DNA from: Aurantiochytrium sp. KH105
Taxonomy: Eukaryota; Sar; Bigyra; Thraustochytrida; Thraustochytriidae
Assembly (NCBI GenBank): GCA_003116975.1
Contig: BGKB01000026.1
Span: 992,001-1,056,000, forward strand
Direction of reading: 5' to 3'
Length of the DNA stretch: 64,000 nt
Below, in pieces: positions 30,101-40,800 of this stretch; the first letter of the stretch is position 1, and each line of letters opens with the position of its first letter. The position numbers were made by a program, and so were the translations under genes. The notes below the pieces were generated by a model, which made no database searches, was not told where the DNA came from, and saw only the letters and a program-made list of their open reading frames with translations.

Positions 30101-31490
30101 CTATGAGGAAAGCTCAAGTTCATTGCTAAGCGATCGAAACACATTTGATCAAACCTGTGACACGCGTCAGTCAACAGCGCAGGGAGGAAACGGAGAGATC
30201 ACATGTCAGGCGAGACCTAAGACAAGCGGTGGCCTTTTCGAGTCTTCCCTACGCCCTGGAACGAGCGCGTTGCGCGAATGGGATTGGCGCGCTCCCATGG
30301 GCCTACCTATCGAGCTTGTCGAGGTCAGGCCATTCACTGTGGGGCCGATTGCCGACGGCATTTCAACTGCCAATCTCGAGCGCCGGCCGTCAACGCAGAG
30401 TTCATCGGCGACGGGAAGCTCGGCCGGCACGCGTGTCACCTTTGCTCCGAACGTTACGGACCGACCGTCGACCCAGGCATCTGCGTTTTCTTCACTTTCG
30501 GATGTGTCGCGCCCTCCAAGTCGTGCAAGCTACGCATCAACTGTAGGAACGGTCGACTGGAATCATGCTTTCGAAGACAAGGCAAGCAGCGACATTCAAA
30601 TATGGACGGCCGACATCGGTAGATCCAACGACGACAACGACGATGACGACAACAGTGAAAGCGCTATGGAAGAGGAAGCAAAGAAGGACGACTCCCGAAA
30701 TGGAAATTGTGCGACGAACGACGACGGTCTCTCGCAGAAGCAAAGTCGACAATTTGCCCAGCAAGCGCAACTTTTGGCGGTCCCTCCGCCCCAACTGGAC
30801 TCGTCGATCCACGAACTCTTGATCCATATCCTGCTCACCGGTCCTCCCGAAGGTTTTGAAGCATATGGTCTTGAGGAGCTTGCGAGGGAGCTTGCCAAGC
30901 TGCCGCCTGAAGCTGAGGTAGCTCGCCGTGAAATGGCCCGCGCACATTACCGTGCCGTGAGGAGCGAGGCTTCCACTTTTGCAAATCCACTCTCCCGCGC
31001 AGGCTTCGAGGAGGTGCACGCGCTTGCTGCTTGTCCTCTTTCTTCCTTTTCAATTCCTCGCGAGATTGTCGCTGTGTTGCAGTCTCGCTTTCAAGAAATA
31101 TCAAGCGCTGGGGTCGACTCGTCGCGGCCCTTTGACGCTCGTCTCTGCCGCAGCGGGGCCGGCACGCTTGGTCACGCGCGTCATCGTAAGGAGGGGCTTT
31201 CTCCAGTCCGTATGGATCGCGCTCGACACTATGCGGATGGAACGATGGACTTTCCGATTTCAGCAAAATCGGGCCCGCGACGCGAGCAGCTTGTTGAGCG
31301 CGTCCTTCATCGTGCAGAAGACTTGGCTCGCGCCACAGCTGTTCCTGTTGCTAAAGCGTCAGCGGAGGATGCAATGGAACGCGATTATCACGAGTGGAAG
31401 CGTGGCCCCAAGGTTGGACTCAATGCCATTGTCACGACGCACGAAGAGGCGGCAAGCCTTGTTGGGTGGCACCCTTTTCCTCATGGCTAG
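27192..31490 (+). CDS. IQ-motif (calmodulin-binding) coiled-coil protein
   Basis: 1,432 aa from the first ATG at 27192; the frame opens 18 bases earlier only at a TTG. Residues about 287-430 contain a cluster of IQ motifs: VIQSCLRGVLKR, AIQRVFRGMLGRR, FVQRVWRGYKGR, IRIQRFWSD (degenerate) and ITIQRIVRGYLAR. IQ motifs bind calmodulin or calmodulin-like light chains (established). Residues about 170-290 are Glu/Ala-rich and look coiled-coil. Near the N-terminus is a Cys-rich patch (CGCPRGRACSC, then CGKCDNC) that could bind zinc. The rest is long, polar and probably disordered, with an Asp/Asn tract near residue 1150. No motor or catalytic domain is visible. Many IQ/coiled-coil proteins of flagellates are ciliary or basal-body components, which would suit the nearby axonemal dynein, but this is a guess. 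Confidence 0.75.
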   Translation: MFRPLTIDYEGAQPGERSRRQKKDYQACGCPRGRACSCDANPEKMQHSLAYCGKCDNCLRNQRSLQRTGRMGKRRCRDPPFDENAIIRVRVGRAIVKLRREQLDFFQKQSPTLVRQSSKSSTYKLCKTSDSHGDNVDSNETIVLVQDENPRFTESEIRKGGDLDVSTAQKQHSSNAFASAVLAHIFLLRAGHKKRGRELRATVAACEHEAEELRASLEQLRERAVCVGPDEKLHVDTMVKHATWQRIPLDVAVATHTDQIAAADAKAAAARDEIAEIDQELTTHAANVIQSCLRGVLKRTEPERTERAKVEQNNTGSAVAIQRVFRGMLGRRYVALVRHRRREAAAIFVQRVWRGYKGRIRALNIESIRAEQARLEAAIRIQRFWSDSKQASIVRAQKQAVLAAKEAELQHQQAITIQRIVRGYLAREQKRCRRVELKLGPRVRELANRYIARGDLYSFLQAVNRDYELHMAQQAELRKMELENAATFIEEVLAHRDQEVQARWREWERQKLALRNTDEAIRIYGPGGSQRRPNPSNSLPRTRLRRQGKPRAPQPLKSISRASKPMGFKLGGTSTHRRKRPPYMPTPMQARQEKRYQEAMQSKFNSKGSRERTRSHLGKCRAAINARTGEDPRSQGKLRDAEAAAYAVPEVPQMVSIPSRKALVKDPISRTSAEGPSALDVVAPSQSNNQLTAQDFAFAPYATQLRATEVPHMDVPLDNLVFQAALREYIGQIRFGDPDRSRDAIMEHFILSAPATLRIAAEEEALQVSTPIISALRSRDVLTCRGLLQIAERLETDYMVPPALASTIRGLLGAAVRNISNTRPASVQEKWREVLEETKPDQHLVLSTNPNCRASSAISHRAPGTAPVASGPRCANLSRVKSHETESGGLPPRGPQRTAARSKTAGSLHRRGKHQDQPARQQHLKMEMDMKDDTSAQILDTDQDDLGLRLMGHFGVSDTSRPVSSAETICYEESSSSLLSDRNTFDQTCDTRQSTAQGGNGEITCQARPKTSGGLFESSLRPGTSALREWDWRAPMGLPIELVEVRPFTVGPIADGISTANLERRPSTQSSSATGSSAGTRVTFAPNVTDRPSTQASAFSSLSDVSRPPSRASYASTVGTVDWNHAFEDKASSDIQIWTADIGRSNDDNDDDDNSESAMEEEAKKDDSRNGNCATNDDGLSQKQSRQFAQQAQLLAVPPPQLDSSIHELLIHILLTGPPEGFEAYGLEELARELAKLPPEAEVARREMARAHYRAVRSEASTFANPLSRAGFEEVHALAACPLSSFSIPREIVAVLQSRFQEISSAGVDSSRPFDARLCRSGAGTLGHARHRKEGLSPVRMDRARHYADGTMDFPISAKSGPRREQLVERVLHRAEDLARATAVPVAKASAEDAMERDYHEWKRGPKVGLNAIVTTHEEAASLVGWHPFPHG

Positions 31491-32058
31491 CGATAGAGAA
31501 AGACGTTGTCGGGAAATTGCGATGATCCATGCCATCATGACACTCCTGTTCTTATGCACTTTGGTTATATCGTTTCACACTGCAAACATATCAGATCGGG
31601 AGGAGAGACTCTACTCGCAAGATTTTCTGCATTGAAGAAAAAAATTACTGTTGCCAATAGCCAAAATCATTTTGGCATGGCATTCATGCAGCCAGTGGCA
31701 GCTGGACGGCTCAGTGGATACATCTGTGTTGACTTGAAAGTCGAAGTTGTCACGGTCTCTCGCGCAAGAAGATTTGCTTTGCTTTGAAAAAAGAATCATG
31801 CATCGGTTCAATTTTACGCGGAAATTTAACCTCGAGAAATCCTACTTTTGGCGTCAGAGGAATCGGGAACATAGCTTTTATACATACTCATGTATCATAA
31901 GACACGGTGTCTCGTTCCGGCAGCGATCGTAAAGCAGCACACGTAAAGCTAAGTTTGCATGACTCATTTGCATATGATTCCGCGCTTGCATAGGATTCCG
32001 CACTTGAGGATTTGTTTTGTTTGCACAGGTTTGTATATTTGTAATGAATCTTGGCTCC
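31491..32058. other. Convergent 3' intergenic region
   Basis: AT-richer spacer between the ends of the IQ gene (+) and SAM gene (-). It holds both 3' ends. A short direct repeat involving TTTGCATAT/CTTGCATAGGATTCCGC occurs near 31965-32000. No gene seen. Confidence 0.5.
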
Positions 32059-33477
32059 CTAAAATGATTTGAGAAAAGATTCAGAGTCTTTGAGGAACTG
32101 GCTGTGGCGGTCAAAGACATCGTGACTGCTGTTGGGGCTGCCATTTGTCGTGAGCCCCCACCGACCCGAAGGGGCCTGATGATGGCTGCTATTGTTGCTG
32201 TTTGTTTTGTGTGGGGAAGCACCCGCGCAAGCGCACGTGTGTTTGGCCAGCGATCCGCGATGCACCTCTTTCGTAGCTGAGAGGATGGCGAGGCGATCGG
32301 CGCGTCGCTTAATACCAATGTTACGAAGATCACGTTCCTCCATTTGCAAAAGCATGGGTCCATCGACAAAATGTTCGTCAAAGTGCATGCACAGAAAATC
32401 TCCGCCGGCCACGTGGTCGCGGACCCACGAACTGACATGACGAGGTGCCCAATCCACAGGCGCTTGGCAAACGTAACAGCCGTGGTCGCTGCCTGCATCG
32501 TGCGAGATTGCGCTGTTAGAGAGACGTGACGCATCGTAGGACGACGAGAATGGCATCTCGTTCAGATAGGAGTCGAGTTCATCCATATCACCATCGGCAT
32601 ATGACGAATATTCATAGCTCGCGGGCGGGTATGTGTAGCTCATACCAAAGGCTGAGAACTCGTCGGCCCCAAAGGAAGCTTCGCGATCACGACGTTGCAG
32701 CAGGTCTTTAAGCTCGCGGCTTGTGAGAGGAACAGGTCGAAATTCTTGCAGATCCCCGTCCCAGAGCTCATCGTGCTCAGGAGCTGGCTCCCAAGGCCCC
32801 TTTCTCGACCGGCGCGCAGCCATTTGCTCATGCCCCGGCATATGATGAACGGTCGCCATGCGGTTAAAGGTAACCTTTCGACGGCCATTGTTGGGGTTGC
32901 GATCTAAAGGAGGCTTCGCGGTGCTTAGAATGCCCCGGACATGCTTTGACGAGGCAACGCCTCGTGACCTTTTGGCAAAAGAAAGCGCGGATTCGCCATG
33001 AAAAGAATTTTCTTCGGCGTCCTTTTCCTCTTCATCCTCAAATCTCGAGCTCGACACAGGGTCGGCCTCTCTTTCTTCTGAAAGGGATGAAGAGCGACCG
33101 TACTTTGCAAGAAGCATGCGAAGCTCTCGCTCTTCTTTATCCGCGTTGTCGCGACGCTCACTGAGGTCGAGGCTGTCTCTGCGCGAAAGAGCATTTTTGC
33201 GTCCGGTACTTCCGGTTGATGCGGAAGATCGCGCCGAGGATGGACTTACCGTCGATGATGAGGAAGAAGAAGATGATGATGACAGATTCTTATCTCGAGG
33301 CACTTTGCTGCTCCGCTTGCTGAGACTAGACCCGCCAACGCCAACGAGACTTGGGCTTGTGCGTAGCGGTGATTTTGACGAGGTCTTGCCTTTGATTGAC
33401 CGCCCTGCTGAGCCTGTTGATGCACGTCTGGGCTTGCTCGACAGCGTGCTATACGAGGCTGCGAAAGAGCTCGACAT
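32059..33477 (-). CDS. SAM-domain protein with Ser-rich disordered N-terminus
   Basis: 472 aa from the first ATG at 33477; an upstream in-frame extension to 33543 has only a GTG. Residues 1-330 are Ser/Arg/Lys-rich low-complexity sequence with poly-Ser blocks. Residues about 341-405 form a sterile alpha motif: VDWAPRHVSSWVRDHV at the start, an FVDGPMLLQMEERDLRNIGI centre and RADRLAILSATKEV at the end, matching the family's W...V..WL, DG..LL.L...DL..LGI and R..IL.AI signature. SAM domains mediate homo- or hetero-oligomerisation and sometimes RNA or lipid binding. Two Cys (CYVC) directly precede the domain and CAC follows it. No kinase or other catalytic domain is attached, so the protein is likely a scaffold. 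Partner unknown. Confidence 0.78.
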   Translation of the reverse strand: MSSSFAASYSTLSSKPRRASTGSAGRSIKGKTSSKSPLRTSPSLVGVGGSSLSKRSSKVPRDKNLSSSSSSSSSSTVSPSSARSSASTGSTGRKNALSRRDSLDLSERRDNADKEERELRMLLAKYGRSSSLSEEREADPVSSSRFEDEEEKDAEENSFHGESALSFAKRSRGVASSKHVRGILSTAKPPLDRNPNNGRRKVTFNRMATVHHMPGHEQMAARRSRKGPWEPAPEHDELWDGDLQEFRPVPLTSRELKDLLQRRDREASFGADEFSAFGMSYTYPPASYEYSSYADGDMDELDSYLNEMPFSSSYDASRLSNSAISHDAGSDHGCYVCQAPVDWAPRHVSSWVRDHVAGGDFLCMHFDEHFVDGPMLLQMEERDLRNIGIKRRADRLAILSATKEVHRGSLAKHTCACAGASPHKTNSNNSSHHQAPSGRWGLTTNGSPNSSHDVFDRHSQFLKDSESFLKSF

Positions 33478-34877
33478 ACTTGCCGTAGCGAACGATAGCG
33501 ATCGTCGAAGCGAAGCGGTCACCCTTATGCTAGCGTGAAGCACTTCGCAAGCAACCTCGCGTCTGTGACTTCGAAAGCACGTTTGTACGGCACTGATGTG
33601 TCTCGTGCTTTCGGCGCAAGCTGAAGCCCGAGGTCGAGACGGTCAAGCGCTCCACGCTGCCACCTGTCGCGTGGGCCTAACGCGCTCGACGCGTCTTGCC
33701 TCAGAGCTTTGCTTGATCAGCCCGAGCTGCAGGAGGATCGCGACACTACAGCACAGGTGCTTTGAAGTGCCAATATTCCGTAAATACCCCTTCCTCGCAC
33801 ACCTCTTGCTATTTCTGATAAGGGTCTCTTCACATGATGGGGGGTATATAAGGATAATAATTTGGCAGGCCGGGACTCGCCAACGGATAGCTCAAAGCGG
33901 CGCCAAGACAGCGTGTGCGAAGGCTTGGCGTTCTCATGAGAATGATAAAGAGTCGGAACCAGCGCGGCCGGATTGGCGCGGTGGGGTCATTGAGATGAAA
34001 GGGCTGGCGTGGCCTTGCACTTCCATACGTTGCTTCCGATTGCCGCGAATTGACTCAATGGAAGCACGCCGAAATAAAAGGGGTCGATCACCTTCAGAAA
34101 AAGCCTTCGACCGAGGCGCGGGCGTTGGCATAAAAGCCAGTCAAAGCAATGCAAGCCAAGGACGAAGTTAGCTTCCAAATTAAGGCGCGGATAGAGACCG
34201 GTGGTCTCGGGATATTCCATCCGCAGCAGGCGTTGAATACCCATGTTTTGTGAGCCTCGCGGCGTCGTGTCTAGTTGTGCACATTATGACGGAGGCCAGC
34301 AGGGAAAACCAGAAGGCTGGCTTTGTCGGAAGTTTGGGGTGAAGGCGCGGACGAAGGTCGACTTACTCCATTCTTTGGCTTTTCATTTAATGCTTTGAAA
34401 TCCAGAAACGGTGGGGCGCGGAATGAAGCTATTCGTGGAATTCGCCCGTTGTGGCCAGTAGCACGATGTTCTGCGGTGAAGTCGATAGCAGGGAACTGGC
34501 CTTGTCGGATGAGTCCAAGAATGTAAGGCGCGGGTGGAGTTGTATGACCTGCACCTGGCATCTGGAGGATGCTGCGAGCTCGGAGCGCGGATGAAGGTGG
34601 ATACACACTCTATAAGGTCTGCCTTAGGGATGCCATAGCTCGGAGCGCGGATGTGAGTCGACACGAATCTGGCCGGAGAGATGGACAGCCCTAGTTCGAG
34701 GCGCGGAAGGTCAATCTTCCATCTTTCATGGATTGCATAAAATATGGTCTGCCGCGCGGAACGATGACAAGTAGAAGCAGACATCATTGCTAAGCGCTCT
34801 CGGACGCGAGTTATTGCTCCAAGCAAAACTGAAACAGAGTTGCAAGGAAAAGAACCACAACAGCAAGAAAGAAGGAA
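33478..34877. other. Long upstream region of the first giant PAN/vWA gene
   Basis: A 1.4-kb divergent gap. A TATATAAGG element sits at 33845-33853 (+ strand), a CTATAAGG at 34610-34617 and TTGCATAAAATATGG near 34732. An inverted repeat GGTCGA...TCGACC spans 34082-34112. Between 33975 and 34760 a GGCGCGG/AGCGCGG core recurs about ten times (see the repeat entry). The last 60 bases before the ATG are T-poor and A-rich. No protein gene supported. Confidence 0.55.
34115..34760 (+). repeat. Degenerate phased array of GGCGCGGA elements
   Basis: Cores at 34115, 34184, 34344, 34415, 34527, 34584, 34644, 34700 and 34753, with an outlying one at 33975. The last five are 53-60 bp apart; others are spaced about 70 bp or a multiple. 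A loose downstream consensus (core then ATGAAGGTCGAC) is shared by several. AGCTCGGAGCGCGGATG occurs twice exactly, 60 bp apart (34577 and 34637). Confidence 0.6.
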
Positions 34878-37800
34878 ATGCGTAGGCAAGATGTCTGCGC
34901 GGCAGTCCTTGTGGCGCTGATTGCCCTCTTCTATGTTGTAGCTGCAGAGGATGGCCATGCAGGTGCTCTACATAGTCTTGAGAACAGCGACGCTCACACA
35001 GACATTGTGAATATCAACCAAGATGACGCGGACAACACCATCGACACGAGAAGGCTTTTGCATGGCACAAGTAGTTCGTCGAGTTCATCTAGCTCATGCA
35101 AATGCTCTTCCGGAACTGTCTTTGTTGCGTGCCGACGAGATAGCTGGGATAAGCTGGAGGGATATACTATGGACGTCAATGGCAAGACAAGTGAAGGAGA
35201 AGGCCTGACGTGGACATGGTCCAATACGTATGGCAAATACTACTATGGCACAGTCGACGTTAGTTCCGAAGCCGCGAAGATGACCTTTACGTGTAAGTCG
35301 AAAGCAGGTAATGACGGCTTCTACGGTGCATTTGTCGGCTGCGACAACAAGGTTGCATATAGCATTTCCGATCCGCTTGAAGTCACTTCGAGCCCCGGCT
35401 TTGGCTCATGGTATCTTGACTCCAACTCGGAAGGCGCAACGCACGATTTGAAGTATTCGTATGTGTCTTCGTTCCCATTTGTTTGGAACAAAGACACGTC
35501 GAAGACGAAGATGACGTTCGGACTGAATGTCCCCAAGTGCATGGAAGACAGCACGGCGTCACCTACCGAGGCCCCCACCGTTGCTTTGACCGAGGCTCCC
35601 ACTGGTTCGCCAACGTGGAGTCCCACGGAGGACCGCGGCTGTGACCTCTGCTCGACGGCCAAGATCACAGTACGCTGCGACAACAAGCTCAAGTTCCGAC
35701 AGTATCAACTTCAAGGCGGTGAAGATCTCGTCGAGCTGCCTTCTTCACGTGACGGTGACTATGACCTGGAAGACTGGAGAGAAACATTTACGACTGAGAT
35801 TGACATCACACCCGAGACGCGACTCGAGTTCGAGTGCACTGACATTGGCAGTGTCGGTGGCTTTGTTGGCGAGATCGAATTCTGCGGGCAGACGATCAAG
35901 ACGTCGCATGATCTGGTCGTAAACGAGACGCCGGCACCGTTCACATGGTTTGTGAACCCTGATAAGTCTGGAACCCTGGGAACGCTCGTGTACACGGATA
36001 TGGGCGGAGGCCAATGGGGTCTGACGGAAGGACAATACACGGACGAAGATGCGGTATGGGTCTGGGACGATCAGACATACAACACGATGACGTTTGGTTA
36101 TGACTTTGGGTGCACGACACCGGCAAATAGCGAGGAAGTGGCTTCCACAAACTCGCCTACGGACTCGCCTACGGGCTCGCCGACGAACTCGCCGACGGAC
36201 GCACCAACTTTGAGCCCTGTGAAGACGACTTCGTCATGCTACCAAGTTGGCATGCACTTCAAAACAAATGACAAGGACGACCTCCTGTCCTTGAAGGGCG
36301 ATGCGAGCATTGACAGCCCTGATCGCTGTCACGCCAAGTGCCTCGAATACGACTGGTGCAACTTTTGGGCCTTTCGTGATGCTCAGCCCAAGGAATCTGA
36401 TTCGGAATCTCTCTGTAATCTGTTGAAGAGTCTCAAGGACAATGGCGGCGGAGCTACGGCCAACCTGCGTTGGACTTCGGGAACGAGAATCTGTACGGAG
36501 ACGCCAACAAACGCTCCAACGGACTCGCCGACGAACTCGCCGACGAACTCGCCGACGGACTCGCCGACGGATTCGCCGACGGACTCGCCGACGGATTCGC
36601 CGACGAACTCACCAACGAACTCGCCGACGAACTCGCCGACAGACTCACCAACGGAGTCCCCGACGGACTCGCCAACTGACTCGCCGACAAACTCCCCAAC
36701 AGACTCTCCAACGAACTCGCCGACAGAGTCTCCTACGATGTTTCCAACACTTTCGCCGATTGACACTTACGAAGAGTGTTACACATTCGGGCTCTGGACG
36801 GGCACGTCTCTCGAAGAATTCAGCAATGTTGGAAGTGCAAGTCAGTGTCACTCTCGTTGCGTTGAGAATTCGGGGTGCAATTTTTGGTCTTTTCTGGCGA
36901 ACCAAGGAAAGTGTGCCCTCTACAGCTCGGTCGATGGGTCGAATAGCGATGGTAACCTCGACTTGGTGCGTGGGCCTAGGACCTGCACCCAGGCTCCGAC
37001 CGACTCACCGACGGAATCACCAACGACCTTGGCTCCCACATCATCTCCAACAACTGCTCCTACGTTGTCACCAGTAGATACACACGACAGTTGCTACGAA
37101 CTTGGACGCTGGTCTGGAAGTGCACTCGACGTGGACTCTAATGTAGACGATGCTGGGCAGTGCCATGCGATTTGCGTTGAGACCCCAGACTGCAACTACT
37201 GGGCTTATCTTGCCAATCAAAAGACATGTGGGCTCTACCAGACTGTTGATGGTCCAGCGGGCGACGAAGATGACGGTGCACAGTTGCGCGGCCCCAAGGT
37301 CTGCACGCCAGCTCCGACTGACGCCCCGACCGATGCCCCGACTAGCTCGCCAACGTGGAGCCCCACGGAGGACCGCGGCTGCAGCCTTTGTTCAAGGGCC
37401 ACAGTCACGGTTCGATGCGACAATTACTTCAAGTTCCGACAATATCAGCTCCAAGGCGGTGAAGATCTCGTCGAGCTGCCTTCTTCACGCGACGGGGACT
37501 ATGACCTGGAAAACTGGAGAGAAACATTTACGACCGAGATTGACATCACACCCGAGACGCGACTCGAGTTCGAGTGCACTGACATTGGCGTTGTCGGCGG
37601 CTTTGTTGGCGAGATCGAGGTCTGTGGACACACGATCAAGACGTCGCATGACCTGGTTGCAGACGAAACGCCGGCGCCGTTCACATGGTTTGTGAACCCT
37701 GATAAGTCTGGAACCCTGGGAACGCTCGTCTACACGGATATGGGGGGGGGTGAATGGGGCCTGACGGCAGGACAATACACGGACGAAGATGCGGTTTGGG

Positions 37801-40800
37801 TCTGGGACGGTCAGACATACAACACGATGACATTTGGCTTTGACTTTGGGTGCATCCTGACGGACGCACCCACCGAGTCTCCGACGTCTCTTCCCACGGA
37901 GGCACCCACGGAGTTCCCCACGGCAGCTCCTACGGATGCGCCGACGAGCTATCCTTCGGATGCGCCGACGAGCTATCCTACGGACGCGCCGACGCGCTTC
38001 CCGACAGAGTCGCCGACGCGCTTCCCTACCTCGAGCCCTACAGATACGCCGACCTTGAGCCCGGTAGAGATCACCTCTGTGTGCTACGAAAACGGAATGC
38101 GATTCAAATCAACCTCGGCAAACGAGATTGACAGCTTCGTCGACATTGCAGGCATCAATACCCCTGAGCGCTGCCACTCCAAATGTCTCGAATATGGCGA
38201 TTGCAACTACTGGACCTTCCGAGAAGCCTTGGAAGGATCCTCCTCAGACGCTGCAAAGTCCATTTGCATGTTGATGAGCGAACTTAAGAGTAGCAATGGC
38301 AGGGTTTCGACCAACACGCGTTGGACGTCGGGACCCAGAATCTGTACGGAGATGCCGACGACTTCTCCCACGACTTCTCCGACAGCGTATCCGACAGCCG
38401 CGCCCACGAGTTTTCCAACAGATGCGCCGACGAGCGCTCCAACGGACGCGCCAACTCTTTCTCCAACAGACGCGCCGACGAGCTTTCCCACGGACTCTCC
38501 TACACGGTTTCCCACGGACTCTCCGACCAGCTTCCCCACGGACAGTCCAACAGATGCACCTACTTCTTCTCCGACGGATTCGCCCACGGCGTACCCAACG
38601 CTTTCACCAGTTGATGTGCTTGAAGGTTGCTACTCGCTGGGACGCTGGATCGGCTCGCCATGCGGTGAATTTGGGGACGTCGAGAGCGCGTCGCAATGCC
38701 ATGCTCTCTGCGTCTCGGAAGATTCATGCAACTACTGGTCATACGATACGGTGAGCGAAGATTGCGACCTTTACGCCTTGATCAACGCCCCAGAGTCCTT
38801 TGCGGACGGCAGCGTCGATTTTGTACGCGGCCCCAAGGTCTGTATCACAGCACCGACGGCGTTCCCGACGGAAAGTCCCACGGCATTCCCGACAGACTCG
38901 CCGACGGTTGAGTTGGAAATCACTTCGGAGTGCTACGAGGATGGCATGGCATTTAGGGCAACGGACGATGATACGCTTGACTTCTTCTGGGACGACGAGG
39001 AGGTGGACACGCCGGATAGATGCCACTCCATGTGTGTCAAGGACGATGAGTGCAACTACTGGAGATTTCGAGCGGAGAAGAGTGGTGGCGCCAATTCCGA
39101 CAAGTCGTTGTGCACTCTGATGAGCGCGCTGAAGGCAAGCGGTGGTCGCGACTCGAGCGTGGGCTACAGGTACACATCGGGTCCGCGCCTGTGCACCAAC
39201 ATGCCGACGCCGAGCCCGACAAACGCACCGACCGAGTACCCGACCATGTCGCCGACCGACTCGCCGACGTTTCATCCTGTGGCAGTCACCTCGGCATGCT
39301 ATGAACACGGCATGCGATTCAAATCCACTACAACGAAAAGACTCGATAGTCTTCTCGGCATGGAGGATGTCGACACCCCGGAGCGCTGCCACTCCAAGTG
39401 TCTCGAGTATGACGACTGCAACTACTGGGCTTTTCGTGAGGCTGTAGAAGGAAAGACTGCAGAATGGGCAAAGTCTCTTTGTGAGGTAATGAGCGCTCTC
39501 AAGGAATATGGAGGTCGAGTCGAGACAGACAACACGCGCTGGACCTCGGGAACCCGGATCTGTACGGAAATGCCGACCACTTCGCCGACGAACTCCCCTA
39601 CAGCGTACCCAACCGATGCGCCGACGGATTCGCCTACTACATTCCCGACGGATGCGCCGACCGATTCTCCCACCGCAAACCCGACTAGTTCTCCCACTGC
39701 ATTCCCGACGGATGCGCCTACGAACTCTCCTACCGCATTTCCGACGGATTCGCCCACTGTGTTCCCGACGGATTCGCCTACCGCGTTCCCAACGGATTCG
39801 CCTACCGCGTCCCCGACGGATTCTCCAACTGCTTTCCCGACAAATGCGCCGACGATCTTCCCGACCGATGCACCTACAAATTATCCGACGCCACAACCGA
39901 CGGCATTTCCCACGAACGCACCGGTCGGCAACGTGGAGGACGAAGAAGAAGAGAACTGCTTTGTGGACGGCGATCAGTACAAGGCTGGAAAGACCATCGT
40001 TGTCAAGAAGAATGTCGAGAGCATCGAGGATTGCCGGGATTGGTGCCTCAAATACTCGAGCTGCGCCGGCTACACATATGAGGTCGCCAAGCTAGCATGC
40101 ACGCTCAAGGACCAGAAGAAGCCTTACAAACGTTTGGCGAATGTTGATGGTTGCATCTCCGGTCCGCGCGAGTGTCCCGAGCCTGAGGCATGTGTGCACC
40201 AGTTTCTAGAGTACAAGGGCAAGAACTTGCAAGCAGCAACAACGGAGAGCTCTGCTCTTGATTGCGCGAGATTGTGTCTGAATACCAACAAGTGCGAAGG
40301 TTGGGTCTATCGACTCAAGTCCACAAAGTGCTATATTCGCCACAAGATCAGTAGTGTTCCTGTCGCCCGGAACTCGGATTACTTTTCGGGCTTGATCGAC
40401 GGCTGCGAGGCCGAATTGGACACGACTCCGGCGCCAACGACGGAAGCCACGCTCTCTGTGCTGGCGCACGTTGCGCAGTGTACTCACAAGGTGAACGACG
40501 TGCTCTTTGTTGTCGACAGCTCTGGATCGATCGATGCAACGGAGTGGGAGTACGTGAAAGAATTTGTGCGACAGTTGGGCAGCGCTTTCAGGCTAGGCAC
40601 GACCTCGGACGACTCGCGGCTGGCCATGGTGGAATACTCTGGCTATGCCACAACCTTGTGGGACTTCACGTCGCCAATTGCAACCGACCAAGACCTCTTC
40701 CAAGAGGCGGCGGACGCAGCTGAAGCAACGCATAAGGCTACGGCCACAGGCCATGCTTTGATCACGGCCCAAGGCATCTTCGAGGAAACACCAGTTCGCG

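Noticed and set aside
33975-34760. tRNA or snoRNA genes in the phased GGCGCGGA region
   Set aside because: No convincing B box, cloverleaf or box C/D pairs could be found by eye.
36522-36737. Direct repeats that could suggest a CRISPR-like array
   Set aside because: Units are 12 bp, contiguous, in frame and coding for (D/N)SPT; there are no spacers.
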